Positions 1 through 8,852 of a stretch of DNA of 64,000 nucleotides are shown piece after piece (positions within the stretch are counted from its first letter, which is position 1; the number at the start of each line of letters is the position of its first letter). The stretch spans positions 56,430 through 120,429 of the forward strand of contig NZ_JAAQTO010000043.1 in the NCBI RefSeq assembly GCF_011742165.1, in the 5' to 3' direction. A program made the translations under genes and the position numbers. Below the pieces are notes generated by a model. The model was not told where the DNA came from. It saw nothing but the letters and a program-made list of their open reading frames with translations, and did not search any database. This stretch comes from Billgrantia bachuensis. GTDB taxonomy: Bacteria > Pseudomonadota > Gammaproteobacteria > Pseudomonadales > Halomonadaceae.

Positions 1-399
1 GTTGACCTCGAAGACACGTGGCTCCTCGGCTTCGTCGGGCAGCGAGGCATTGGCGATGTCGACCCGCTCGCGCACGTCGGCGAGCGCCTGGCGCGGATCG
101 AAGCCGGCATCGAATTCCAGCGTGACCGCGGCGTGCCCTTCACTGGACTGGGCGGTCATCTTGCGCACGCCCTCGATGGTGCGCAGCTCCTGCTCCATGG
201 GGCGCACCAGCAGCCGCTCGCCGTCCTCAGGGCTCACGCCTTCGAGCGCCAGCGAGACGTAGATAATGGGAATCGGAACGTCCGGATTGGCCTCCTTGGG
301 CACCGCCTGCCAGGCGGCGATACCTGCCATCAGCAGGGCAAACAGTAACAGCAGGGTCGTGCGCGACCGGTCCAGGGCGGCCTCGATCAAGGTGCGCAT
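1..399 (-). CDS. RND-family efflux permease, N-terminal part (cut by window edge)
   Basis: This is the first 133 codons of an inner-membrane RND (AcrB/HAE-type) transporter, which would export drugs or other small molecules by proton exchange. The start (MRTLIEAALDRSR) is followed by one hydrophobic segment at about residues 14-32, then PKEANPDVPIPIIYVS and a periplasmic part with MEQELRTIEGV, all typical of the porter domain of this family. The ATG lies one base after the stop of the adaptor gene, so the two are co-transcribed and probably translationally coupled. The rest of the protein runs off the left edge. The substrate cannot be read from this piece. Confidence 0.85.
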   Translation of the reverse strand, partial: MRTLIEAALDRSRTTLLLLFALLMAGIAAWQAVPKEANPDVPIPIIYVSLALEGVSPEDGERLLVRPMEQELRTIEGVRKMTAQSSEGHAAVTLEFDAGFDPRQALADVRERVDIANASLPDEAEEPRVFEVN

Positions 400-400
400 C

Positions 401-1510
401 TCAGAGCGACTCCCGTTCCGCGGCACTCTCCTCGGTAGCGTCCGTGGCCGGTACGGCGACCACGGCATCGCCGGGGGCGACGAAGCCACTGCCCAGGGTA
501 ATCAGTCGTATCGTGCCGGGCAGTCCGGCTACGCGGGCTTCACTGGCATCGGCGGCGACCAGCTCGACGGGTGTACTTACCACGCGGTCATCGTCATCCA
601 GGTGCTTGACCCGCAGTCGGCCCTCGGCGTCCAGTTCGAGCAGGGCGGGAGAGAAGCGATGCACTGCGCGCTCGGGCAGGCTGATCGCCAGGGTGGCGCT
701 GGCGCCGGACAGGCGGCGGCGCTCCGGATTGTCGAATTCGGCTTCGACATAGAAGGAGCGTGTGGCCTCGTCGGCGCTGCTGGCGACATGGGTCAACTCA
801 CCGCTCAGTCGGCTGCCGTCGAGCAGCCTGACTTCAGCGGGGAGGCCGGGGCGAAGGTCCTGGATATCGCGCTGGGCCACCCAGGCGCTGGCCTTCAGGC
901 GGCGGTCGTCGACCAGGCGGGCGAAAGTCTCGCCGACCTGAAGTAGTTCGCCCAGCTCAACGTCCAGGCGGTCGAGTACGCCGTCGAAGGGGGCCGTCGG
1001 GCGGGTCTCGTCGAACGCCTGGCGTAGCTCGGCGAGCTCCGCCGCCGCCACGCTGACGCTGCTCTGCAGGCGCAGCAGCTCGGGCCGGGAGATCAGGTTG
1101 CGCTGGCGCAGATCGTCGGCACCGGCGAGCTCTGCCCGGGCCAGTTCCAACTGGGCTTCGGCGCGTTCCAACTGTGCCTCCAAGGCATCGCGGGACAGGG
1201 CCAGCAGGGTAGTGCCAGCCTCCACCGCCGTGCCCTGAGCCACCGGCAGCTCAGCCACCCGCCCGGCATGGCGGCTGCGCAGCTCGACCTCGCGAAAGGC
1301 CTCCAACTGACCTTGGACTATCTGCCGTGGCATGTAGGGCGTGGCCTCGCTGACGCGATACTCGACCCGTGGCAGGCTCTCTTCCTCGGGTGCGTCAGCG
1401 GGGGGGGCATCCTGTCGAAAGCGCTGCAAGTCACCGACTGCCAGCCACAGCAGAAGCGCCAGCAGCACCAGGGCGGCCAGCAGTACGGAAATGGGGGGAC
1501 GTCGAAACAT
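401..1510 (-). CDS. RND efflux periplasmic adaptor (HlyD/MFP family)
   Basis: This 369-residue membrane-fusion protein would link the RND permease downstream to an outer-membrane channel. It has an N-terminal membrane anchor at residues 8-25, a lipoyl/barrel-sandwich half (SRHAGRVAELPVAQGTAV), an alpha-helical hairpin of about 60 residues rich in E, A, L and R, the second lipoyl half (APFDGVLDRLDVELGELL), and a beta-barrel domain. I chose ATG 1510 because the protein then begins directly with the membrane anchor. The open frame continues 19 codons upstream without family resemblance. No lipobox is visible, so it is probably anchored by the helix and not by lipid. Confidence 0.85.
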   Translation of the reverse strand: MFRRPPISVLLAALVLLALLLWLAVGDLQRFRQDAPPADAPEEESLPRVEYRVSEATPYMPRQIVQGQLEAFREVELRSRHAGRVAELPVAQGTAVEAGTTLLALSRDALEAQLERAEAQLELARAELAGADDLRQRNLISRPELLRLQSSVSVAAAELAELRQAFDETRPTAPFDGVLDRLDVELGELLQVGETFARLVDDRRLKASAWVAQRDIQDLRPGLPAEVRLLDGSRLSGELTHVASSADEATRSFYVEAEFDNPERRRLSGASATLAISLPERAVHRFSPALLELDAEGRLRVKHLDDDDRVVSTPVELVAADASEARVAGLPGTIRLITLGSGFVAPGDAVVAVPATDATEESAAERESL

Positions 1511-1739
1511 GCAGCCTTCCCTGGTTGAATTCGGCATTAGCTTATTCGGCACAGCATGATAGCGCATGTGCCGGAAGGTAGCAGTCGCCTCGCACAGCCA
1601 GTGTGCAGGGTTCCCCTAACCAGAGGTCGGATTGAGTTTTGTGCGGTGCAGGCATAACATCTTGGCGGTCCGGATTCCGGCCGGGGCGGATCCGCATCCG
1701 TCAGGCTCATCTTCAGGCGGCTCAACCGAAGGAGCAACA

Positions 1740-2714
1740 ATGAAAGATCCCGTACGTATTGCCATTACCGGCGGTGCTGGCCAGATCAGCTACTCCCTTA
1801 TCTTCCGTATCGCGGCAGGCGACATGCTGGGCCCGGATCAGCCTGTCATTCTTCAGCTGCTCGAGATTCCCCAGGCGATGGACGCGCTGAACGGCGTGGT
1901 GATGGAAGTCAACGACTGCGCCTTCCCGCTGGTGCAGGACATCGTAGCTACCGACGACCCCAACGTTGCCTTCAAGGATGTCGATTTCGCCCTGCTGGTC
2001 GGTGCGCGTCCGCGCGGCCCGGGCATGGAGCGCAAGGACCTGCTGGAGGCCAACGCGGCGATCTTCTCCGTACAGGGCAAGGCGCTCAACGACAACGCCA
2101 GCCGTGACGTGCGCGTCCTGGTAGTGGGCAACCCGGCCAACACCAACGCCCTGATCGCTTCCTGCAACGCGCCGGACCTTAGCCCGCGTCAGTTCACCGC
2201 GATGACTCGCCTGGACCACAACCGCGCCCTGACCCAGCTGGCGCAGAAGACCGGCAAGCGCGTCACCGACGTGGACAGCATGATCATCTGGGGCAACCAC
2301 AGCGCCACCCAGTACCCCGACCTGGCCCACACCAAGGTGGACGGCAAGCCTGCCTTCGACCTGGTCGAACGCGACTGGTACGAGAACGATTTCATCCCCA
2401 CCGTGCAGCAGCGCGGCGCCGCCATCATCAAGGCACGCGGTGCTTCATCAGCCGCTTCCGCCGCTTCTTCCGCCATCGATCACATGCGTGACTGGGCGCT
2501 GGGCACCGACGGTGTCGTGAGCATGGCGATTCCCTCCGACGGCAGCTACGGCATCGCCGAGGGCATCATCTACTCCTACCCGGTACGCTGCCAGAACGGC
2601 GACTACGAGATTGTCCAGGGTCTCGAGATCGACGAGTTCAGCCGTGCCAAGATGCAGGCCACGGAAGACGAGCTTCGCCAGGAGCGCGCTGCCGTCGAGC
2701 ACTTGCTGGGCTGA
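1740..2714 (+). CDS. mdh: Malate dehydrogenase
   Basis: This 324-residue enzyme interconverts malate and oxaloacetate with NAD in the TCA cycle. The N-terminal Rossmann fold carries [10 protein letters not shown]. The substrate-binding loop is [15 protein letters not shown], followed by [16 protein letters not shown], and the catalytic-histidine motif [12 protein letters not shown]. These are the hallmarks of the roughly 327-residue MDH type found in many proteobacteria and plant cytosol, not the 312-residue E. coli type. The start at 1740 is set by AAGGAG seven bases upstream. It is monocistronic and is followed by a strong bidirectional terminator facing the convergent HAD gene. Confidence 0.95.
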   Translation: MKDPVRIAITGGAGQISYSLIFRIAAGDMLGPDQPVILQLLEIPQAMDALNGVVMEVNDCAFPLVQDIVATDDPNVAFKDVDFALLVGARPRGPGMERKDLLEANAAIFSVQGKALNDNASRDVRVLVVGNPANTNALIASCNAPDLSPRQFTAMTRLDHNRALTQLAQKTGKRVTDVDSMIIWGNHSATQYPDLAHTKVDGKPAFDLVERDWYENDFIPTVQQRGAAIIKARGASSAASAASSAIDHMRDWALGTDGVVSMAIPSDGSYGIAEGIIYSYPVRCQNGDYEIVQGLEIDEFSRAKMQATEDELRQERAAVEHLLG

Positions 2715-2719
2715 ACCCC

Positions 2720-2822
2720 AGCTGTAAGCTTTAAGCCGTAAGAAAACCCCGCCAGGCTATCCTGCGCGGGGTTTTTGCTTCCAGGCGCGAAGCGCCGCTC
2801 TTACGGCTTATGGCTTACAGCT
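2720..2822. repeat. Palindromic intergenic element, copy 1
   Basis: Two 23-nt arms at 2720-2742 and 2800-2822 are inverted repeats of each other (21 of 23 match) and flank an intrinsic terminator. The right arm is identical to 60881-60903 at the other end of the window. The left arm differs from 60819-60841 by one base. The arms contain TTACGGCTTATGGCTTACAG. The element fills the gap between two convergent genes. A short palindrome, GGCGCGAAGCGCC, sits inside it at 2784-2796. Confidence 0.8.
2743..2775. terminator. Bidirectional intrinsic terminator between mdh and the HAD gene
   Basis: AAAACCCCGC (2743-2752) pairs with GCGGGGTTTT (2766-2775), with a 13-nt loop. A T-run follows on the plus strand, and the A-run on the left gives a T-run for transcription from the right. 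Confidence 0.85.
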
Positions 2823-2837
2823 CCCGACGAAGTCGGG

Positions 2838-3494
2838 TCAGTCCCTCAGGCTCATGATCCGCCAGCCGCGCTTTTCCGCTTCCTCGCGCAGGGTAGGGTC
2901 GGGGTCGACCGCCACAGGGTTCTCGACCAATTGCAGCAGCGGCAGGTCGTTGTGCGAGTCGCTGTAGAACCAGGCGTCGTCCAGGGTCAGGTCCCTGTCC
3001 ACCAGCCACTCCTCCAGGCGCTTCACCTTGCCTTCGCGATAGCTCGGCGTACCGCTGACCTTGCCGGTATAGCGGCCGTCGCGAATCTCGGGCTCCACGG
3101 CGATCAGGTAATCCACCCCCAGCCGCTCGGCGATGGGGCCGGTAATGAAGCGGTTGGTGGCGGTGATGATCAGCAGGGTGTCGCCGCGGCTGCGATGGCG
3201 CGCCAGTAGCTCCTCTCCCTTGGGCAGGATGCTGGGTTCGATCTTGCTGGCCATGAACTGCTGATGCCACGCCGCGAGCTGCTCGGGGCTGTTATCGGCC
3301 AGCGGCCTGAGAACCACGGCCAGAAAGGCATGGATATCCAGCGTACCCGCCTCATAGTCGGCCATGAAACGGTCGTTGGCCTCACGGTAGGCATCGGCAT
3401 CCACCGCCCCCTGCTCGAGCAGGAACTCGCCCCAGGCATGGTCGCTGTCGATGGAGAGCAGGGTGTTGTCCAGATCGAAGATGGCCAGACTCAC
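2838..3494 (-). CDS. HAD-IB family phosphatase, possibly histidinol-phosphatase
   Basis: This 218-residue cytoplasmic hydrolase of the HAD (SerB-like, subclass IB) superfamily has motif I FDLDNTL at residues 6-12, motif II as ITATN, and the acidic motif III/IV as [11 protein letters not shown]. An alpha-helical cap lies between motifs I and II. It is divergent from rppH, and in Pseudomonas a related HAD gene occupies the same place beside rppH-ptsP. From memory that Pseudomonas protein has been linked to histidinol-phosphate hydrolysis, so this is a candidate for the histidine pathway. The sequence alone proves only a HAD-IB phosphatase. Phosphoserine-phosphatase activity is less likely because a full serB is present at 53.5 kb. 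Confidence 0.8.
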   Translation of the reverse strand: MSLAIFDLDNTLLSIDSDHAWGEFLLEQGAVDADAYREANDRFMADYEAGTLDIHAFLAVVLRPLADNSPEQLAAWHQQFMASKIEPSILPKGEELLARHRSRGDTLLIITATNRFITGPIAERLGVDYLIAVEPEIRDGRYTGKVSGTPSYREGKVKRLEEWLVDRDLTLDDAWFYSDSHNDLPLLQLVENPVAVDPDPTLREEAEKRGWRIMSLRD

Positions 3495-3713
3495 GGCTTA
3501 CCCCTTGCGATGTGGTGAGCTTTAGTAATGTCATGCTGCATTGCGTGAAAGCTGGCGATTATGTCAGACAACGCCTCATGCTGCTAAGCCCCGTCGTGCT
3601 TTTTCTCGTGCCGGGCGACGACTGGCGCGAGCTTCTCCCTGATCGTTGTATTGATGCGCTTCGCGCCATTGTGGAAGAATGCAGACAATGACGAATTTCA
3701 CAAGGTGACGTCC

Positions 3714-4205
3714 GTGATCGACGCTGACGGCTTTCGCCCCAACGTTGGCATCATCATCGCCAACGCCAGAGGGCAACTGCTTTGGGCGCGTCGGGTTGGA
3801 CAGAATGCGTGGCAGTTTCCCCAGGGAGGCATCAAGTCAACCGAAACACCGCAACAGGCGCTCTATCGTGAGCTGGAGGAGGAAATCGGCCTGACCGCCG
3901 ATGACGTCGAGCTACTGGCCTGTACCCGGGGATGGCTGCGCTATCGCCTGCCGCGACGCATGGTGCGCATGAATTCCAGGCCGGTGTGTGTCGGCCAGAA
4001 GCAGAAGTGGTTCCTGCTACGGATTCGCTGCCAGGAGAACCGCATCTGTATGGATGGCTCGGAAAAACCCGAGTTCGATAACTGGCGCTGGGTCAGCTAC
4101 TGGTACCCGCTGGGCCAGGTGGTGCCATTCAAGCGCGAGGTGTATCGCCGCGCGCTGAGCGAACTGTCCCCGCGCGCACAGCGGCTGGCGCTCGAAGGCC
4201 GCTGA
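3714..4205 (+). CDS. rppH: RNA pyrophosphohydrolase
   Basis: This 163-residue Nudix enzyme removes pyrophosphate from 5'-triphosphorylated mRNAs and starts RNase E-dependent decay. The family N-terminus [16 protein letters not shown] follows a GTG start at 3714, with AAGGTG eight bases upstream, so I prefer this to the ATG at 3651. The Nudix box is [17 protein letters not shown] plus EEEIGL. The conserved RppH segments [24 protein letters not shown] and [13 protein letters not shown] are all present. The tail is shorter than in E. coli (163 against 176). It precedes ptsP in the same direction. Confidence 0.95.
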   Translation: MIDADGFRPNVGIIIANARGQLLWARRVGQNAWQFPQGGIKSTETPQQALYRELEEEIGLTADDVELLACTRGWLRYRLPRRMVRMNSRPVCVGQKQKWFLLRIRCQENRICMDGSEKPEFDNWRWVSYWYPLGQVVPFKREVYRRALSELSPRAQRLALEGR

Positions 4206-4323
4206 TCGAAGGCAATAGCGGGGCACGACATGAGGGGCTGCGCAGGGCCCCGCCACTGGGCCCGTTCTCCTCGGATGACGGTGCTTGCGTCTCGATTCCT
4301 CAGCCAGGCGAGGTAATACAACA

Positions 4324-6603
4324 ATGGAAAGCAAGACGCCGATGCTGGAGGTACTGCGCCGGGTCATACAGGAAGTCAACGGTGCCCGCAATCTCGATGC
4401 GGCACTGGCGACCATGGTCCGGCGCATTCGCAAGGCCATGCATACCGACGTGTGCTCCTTCTATCTCTATGATGGCGAGACTCAGGAACTCGTCCTGATG
4501 GAAACCATCGGTCTGCACAGTCAGGCGGTGGGGCACGTGAGCCTGCGGGTGGGAGAGGGGCTGGTCGGCCTGGTGGCAGAGCGCGAAGAACCGCTCAACC
4601 TCGAGGATGCCCCCGCACATCCACGCTTCCGCTATTTCGAAGCGACCGGTGAGGAGCGTTACTCCAGCTTTCTCGGCGTGCCGATCATTCACCAGCGCCG
4701 CATGCTTGGCGTTCTCGTCGTGCAGCAGGCGGAGAAGCGTCGCTACGATGAAGAAGACGAAGCCTTCCTCATCACCATGGGGGCGCAGCTTGCCGGCGTA
4801 CTGGCCCATGCCCTGGCCACCGGTAGCCTCAGCCGGCCCGCCTTGCCGGGAGGGCAGGCGCTGTTCACCGGTGTTGCCGCTTCGCCCGGCATGGCCATCG
4901 GCGAAGTGGTAGTGGTGGCGCCGCTGTCCGACCTGAACAGCGTGCCCGACCTGATCCCGACCGATGTCGAATACGAGATCGTGCGCCTCAAGGAGGCCAT
5001 CGAGCGGGTGCGGGAGGAGATCCGCGCGGCGGGCGAGCGTCTGGCCAGCCGCATCTCGGCGCAAGAGCTGGCGCTGTTCGAGGTCTACCAGCAGATGCTC
5101 AGCGAGGCGGCGCTTTCGCAGGAAGTGGAGAAGCGCATCCGTGAGGGGCAATGGGCACCAGGCGCCTTGGCCGACGTGGTGCGGCGCCACGTGCAGTACC
5201 TGGAACGGGTCGACGACGACTACCTGCGCGAACGGGCCGCCGACGTGCGCGACCTGGGCCGGCGAGTGCTGGCGCACCTCCAGGAGGAGACGCCGCAAAT
5301 TCCCCATGTCTTCCCCGAGAGCACCATCCTGGTGGGCGACGAGATCAGCGTCGCCACGCTGGGCGAGGTGCCCAGGGAGCGGCTTGCCGGGTTGGTGTCG
5401 GTGCGCGGATCGAGCACCTCCCACGTGGCGATCGTCGCGCGTGCGATGGGGGTGCCCACCGTGCTGGGCATGGTCGATCTCCCATTGCCGCGCCTCTCCG
5501 GCGCCGAGGTGGTGCTCGACGGGCATCGCGGTCGGCTGTTCGTGCGGCCCTCGGATGAGCTCAAGACGCGCTATCAAAGCCTGATAGCCGAAGAGGCGGC
5601 GTTGGTCGAAGTGCTCGAGCACGAGCAGGATCTGCCCAGCGAGACCCCGGATGGTCACGTCATGCCGCTGATGGTCAATACCGGCCTGGCCATCGATACC
5701 TCGGTATCGCTCAAGAAGCGGATCAGCGGCGTGGGGCTGTATCGCACCGAAGTGCCTTTCATGATCGCCGAGCGGTTCCCCGGCGAGCAGGAGCAGGCGC
5801 GCCTCTATCGCGACCAGTTGGAGAGTTTCGCGCCGCTACCGGTGGTGATGCGCACGCTCGATATCGGCGGCGACAAGGACCTGCCCTATTTTCCCATCGA
5901 CGAGGCCAATCCCTTCCTCGGCTGGCGCGGCATCCGCGTTACCCTCGATCATCCCGAGGTATTGATGGTGCAGTTGCGTGCCATGCTGCGCGCTTCCCAG
6001 GGCCTCGACAACCTGCAGATTCTGCTGCCCATGGTGACCAACGTCGACGAGGTCGACGATGCCCTGCGCATGCTCGACCGCGCCATTCGCGAGCTGGGCG
6101 AGGAGGGCATCGTGACGCCGCGGCCCAGGGTGGGGGTGATGCTGGAAGTGCCGGCCACGCTCTACCAACTGGACGCGCTGGCCGAGCGTGTCGATTTCTT
6201 CTCCGTGGGCAGCAACGACCTGACCCAATACCTGCTGGCGGTCGACCGCAACAACCCCCGTGTAGCAAGCCTCTACGATGCCTGTCACCCCGCGGTGTTG
6301 TGCGCCATGGCAAGGCTGGCCGAAGATTCCAAGCGGCTCAAGAAGCCGATTTGCGTGTGCGGCGAAATGGCCGGGGACCCGGCCGGGGCGTTGCTACTGA
6401 TGGGTATGGGCTTCGATTCGCTCTCCATGAATGCCCCCAGCCTGCCGCGGGTCAGGGCGGCGATACGTCGGGTCTCCCTCGATGCGGCCAAGACGCTGGT
6501 GCACGAGACCCTGGCCCTGAACACGCCTGGCGCAGTGCGAAGCCACCTGTTCGCGCGGTTGGGCGAATGGCAGTTGGCGCACCTGCTGCCCCCGCGGGAT
6601 TGA
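4324..6603 (+). CDS. ptsP: Phosphoenolpyruvate-protein phosphotransferase EI-Ntr
   Basis: This 759-residue first enzyme of the nitrogen-related PTS passes phosphate from PEP to NPr. The N-terminal GAF domain (about residues 15-150) can sense glutamine or other ligands. The EI N-domain follows, then the swivelling phosphohistidine domain with GSSTSHVAIVARAMGVPTV. The C-terminal PEP-binding TIM barrel carries RTLDIGGDKDLPYF, the signature SVGSNDLTQYLLAVDRNN and the active-site cysteine in CVCGEMAGDP. ATG 4324 is preceded by GAGGT. The gene follows rppH as in Pseudomonas and leads into an operon with the NRDE gene ten bases downstream. Confidence 0.95.
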   Translation: MESKTPMLEVLRRVIQEVNGARNLDAALATMVRRIRKAMHTDVCSFYLYDGETQELVLMETIGLHSQAVGHVSLRVGEGLVGLVAEREEPLNLEDAPAHPRFRYFEATGEERYSSFLGVPIIHQRRMLGVLVVQQAEKRRYDEEDEAFLITMGAQLAGVLAHALATGSLSRPALPGGQALFTGVAASPGMAIGEVVVVAPLSDLNSVPDLIPTDVEYEIVRLKEAIERVREEIRAAGERLASRISAQELALFEVYQQMLSEAALSQEVEKRIREGQWAPGALADVVRRHVQYLERVDDDYLRERAADVRDLGRRVLAHLQEETPQIPHVFPESTILVGDEISVATLGEVPRERLAGLVSVRGSSTSHVAIVARAMGVPTVLGMVDLPLPRLSGAEVVLDGHRGRLFVRPSDELKTRYQSLIAEEAALVEVLEHEQDLPSETPDGHVMPLMVNTGLAIDTSVSLKKRISGVGLYRTEVPFMIAERFPGEQEQARLYRDQLESFAPLPVVMRTLDIGGDKDLPYFPIDEANPFLGWRGIRVTLDHPEVLMVQLRAMLRASQGLDNLQILLPMVTNVDEVDDALRMLDRAIRELGEEGIVTPRPRVGVMLEVPATLYQLDALAERVDFFSVGSNDLTQYLLAVDRNNPRVASLYDACHPAVLCAMARLAEDSKRLKKPICVCGEMAGDPAGALLLMGMGFDSLSMNAPSLPRVRAAIRRVSLDAAKTLVHETLALNTPGAVRSHLFARLGEWQLAHLLPPRD

Positions 6604-6613
6604 ACGCTACCTC

Positions 6614-7420
6614 ATGTGCCTCATCGCCTTCGACTACCGTCCGGGAGCGTCCGTGCCGTTACGGTTGGTGGCCAATCGAGACGAGTTTCATCAGCGACCG
6701 ACGGCGCCTCTGCAGGCCTGGGAGGGAGTACCCGACATCGTCGGCGGCCGTGACCTCGAGGCCGGGGGCAGCTGGCTGGCGGTGCATCGTCGTGGCCGCG
6801 TAGCCGCGGTCACCAACGTGCGCGACCCGGCGCTGCGAGTGTCGGCCGAGGCGCCGAGCAGGGGCCATCTCGTGCGCGAGGCGCTGGAGTGCTCCGACCT
6901 GGCCGAATGGCTGGCCAAGCTGGCAGGGGGGGATGGTTGGCGCTATGCCGGCTTCAACCTGTTGGCTGGCGACGGCCAGCGGCTGTGGCATCTTCACCGC
7001 AGCCGGGAGCGGCTATTGCTTGCCGAGGTGTCACCCGGCATCCATGGCCTTTCCAATGCCAGCCTCGACACCCCCTGGCCCAAGCTTATCGCCGCCCGGC
7101 AGGGGTTGGCGACGGCGCTGCGCCGTCGTTGGCCGGAGGATGCCCTGGACGCGCTGGCCGACGCTTGTCCGGCCGACGACGAACGGCTACCCGATACCGG
7201 CGTTGGCCTGGAGCTGGAACGCCGTCTGTCGGCACCCTTCATCGTCGGCGAGCAGTACGGCACTCGTGCCACGACCTGGCTGGAGTGGAACGTCGGCGCG
7301 GGCGTCATCGTGCTGGAGGAGCATCGCTACGGTCCAGGAGGGGTGGCGCTAGGTATGACTCGGGAAAGAATTTCTCTACAAGACGTGCACTTACGCGCTT
7401 CAGGCTGCCATGATAGCTAA
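6614..7420 (+). CDS. NRDE-family (TANGO2-like) protein
   Basis: This 268-residue protein begins MCLIAFDYRP with Cys2 available as an Ntn-type nucleophile. The family motif ANRDEFHQRPT lies at about residues 19-29, followed by GGRDLEAGGSWLAV and AAVTNVRDP. The family (PF05742, TANGO2/NRDE) includes putative Ntn hydrolases, and its members are implicated in haem or lipid handling in other organisms. The bacterial reaction is not known. It lies ten bases after ptsP, which suggests an operon. The C-terminal region (TWLEWNVGAGVIVLEEHRY) closes the fold as in other family members. Confidence 0.85.
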   Translation: MCLIAFDYRPGASVPLRLVANRDEFHQRPTAPLQAWEGVPDIVGGRDLEAGGSWLAVHRRGRVAAVTNVRDPALRVSAEAPSRGHLVREALECSDLAEWLAKLAGGDGWRYAGFNLLAGDGQRLWHLHRSRERLLLAEVSPGIHGLSNASLDTPWPKLIAARQGLATALRRRWPEDALDALADACPADDERLPDTGVGLELERRLSAPFIVGEQYGTRATTWLEWNVGAGVIVLEEHRYGPGGVALGMTRERISLQDVHLRASGCHDS

Positions 7421-7463
7421 GGCCCGTCGGCATAAACTCACAGCCACATAGCCTGGCACAGGG

Positions 7464-8852
7464 ATGCGAATGCCCGTGGGAACTCGCAAGGACCGCTTCT
7501 GGTCGTACCTGATCTGGCCGCTACTCTGGCCGTTGCTGCTGGCCCAGGCGGCCCTGGTAGTGCTGTGCCTGCTGGTGGGGGTAGTGCTGTGGGTGGCCAC
7601 GCCCGATCCAAGCTCCTGGGCCGAGTCCGCCTGGCTGCTGGTGGCCTTGCTGGTGGGCACCGCACTGACCGTATCGGCCTTCCTGCTGCAGTTGCGTCAC
7701 AGCATGCGCGAGTGCGAGAGCCAGATCGAGAGTCGCCTGGGTCGCATCGAGCGGCTGTTGCAGGAGACCGAGCAGTCCCTTCCGCGCTGGCTGGGTGGCC
7801 CCCGGCGACAGTCGGATTACGAGGGCACGGTCACGGGGCGGTTGGAAAAGCTGCATGACGGCATGGTCGAGCTGCAATCCAGGCTTGGGCTGCTGCCGAA
7901 CCTGGATGGTCTGCTGATGGCCAGCCAGCGTCCGGTTCTGCTGCTCTACCGTGGGCGAATTGTGAGCGCCAACCTGGCCATGGAACAGCTGCTTGGAGAA
8001 AGCCAGGAGACGCTGACGGGGCAGGACCCCGCAACCCACCTGATCGCTACCGAAGCGGCGGGAAGCAAGCCGGCCGAGGTGCAGGTGCTTGACGGTGAAG
8101 GTCGCTGGCGCTCCTTTCAGGTGGAGTGGCTGGATGCGTCCCCCTATCAGGTGTTGTTCTTCCAGCGTGCCGCCTCGCATGATCTTGGTGGGCTGCTGGC
8201 GGCTCGGGAGCGCGCCCGTGAGGATTCGCGCCTGAAGTCGCACTACCTGACCCTGCTGCAGCGTGAATTGGAGCCGCTGCTGTCCGAACTGTCCCGAGAG
8301 ATGAAGGGCGACGGCGGCCGCGTCGACCCGCACCGACATGCCCACCTGAGTGAGCGCATCGCCGATATTCTGCTACTGATCAGCAGCCTGACCGGTGAGC
8401 AGGGAGAAGCGGCGCTGCGCGACATGCGCTTTTCGTCTGGCCAGGCTGGCTCGCTGCGCGTGCTGGTCGTCGACGATGGCCCGGTCAATCGCATGCTGGC
8501 GAGCCAGGTGCTGGAGCGGCAGGGACTGCGTGTCGACAGCGTAGCCAGCGGTCTGGAGGCACTGGAACAGCAGCATCGCTTTGCCTACGACCTGGTTCTA
8601 ATGGATATCTTCATGCCCGGCATGGACGGTGTGGAGGCCGCTCGACACTGGCGCGAACAGGAGGCGCTACGGCCCGATGCCGGGCGTAGCGTCCTGGTGG
8701 CCTTGACCGCCAACGCCACCGAGAGCGACCGCCGGCGCTTTTACGATGCCGGCATGGACGACTACCTGGCCAAGCCCTATGGGCCACGCGAGTTGATCGA
8801 ACTCCTCCAGCGTTGGCGTCCCGACGCATTCGAGGAATATCCACCGGCATGA
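7464..8852 (+). CDS. Degenerate hybrid sensor kinase: membrane sensor, PAS-like and receiver domains without kinase core
   Basis: This is a 462-residue membrane protein. Residues 15-45 and 55-76 are transmembrane, 80-105 look coiled-coil, and 150-235 resemble a PAS domain. Residues 248-280 look like the dimerisation helix of a histidine kinase (DSRLKSHYLTLLQRELEPLL). The position normally held by the phospho-accepting His in SHELRTPL is Gln266, and no ATPase (N, G1, G2) boxes follow. A complete C-terminal receiver does follow, with D337/D338, phospho-acceptor D381 in LVLMDIFMPG, T415 and K437. It can therefore probably receive phosphate but not make it. ATG 7464 and ATG 7470 are both possible starts. 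The stop overlaps the next start (ATGA). Confidence 0.75.
   Translation: MRMPVGTRKDRFWSYLIWPLLWPLLLAQAALVVLCLLVGVVLWVATPDPSSWAESAWLLVALLVGTALTVSAFLLQLRHSMRECESQIESRLGRIERLLQETEQSLPRWLGGPRRQSDYEGTVTGRLEKLHDGMVELQSRLGLLPNLDGLLMASQRPVLLLYRGRIVSANLAMEQLLGESQETLTGQDPATHLIATEAAGSKPAEVQVLDGEGRWRSFQVEWLDASPYQVLFFQRAASHDLGGLLAARERAREDSRLKSHYLTLLQRELEPLLSELSREMKGDGGRVDPHRHAHLSERIADILLLISSLTGEQGEAALRDMRFSSGQAGSLRVLVVDDGPVNRMLASQVLERQGLRVDSVASGLEALEQQHRFAYDLVLMDIFMPGMDGVEAARHWREQEALRPDAGRSVLVALTANATESDRRRFYDAGMDDYLAKPYGPRELIELLQRWRPDAFEEYPPA

Noticed and set aside
4300..5658. 452-residue leftward frame inside ptsP
   Set aside because: Shadow with His/Gln/Gly-rich composition; ptsP shows the real domains.
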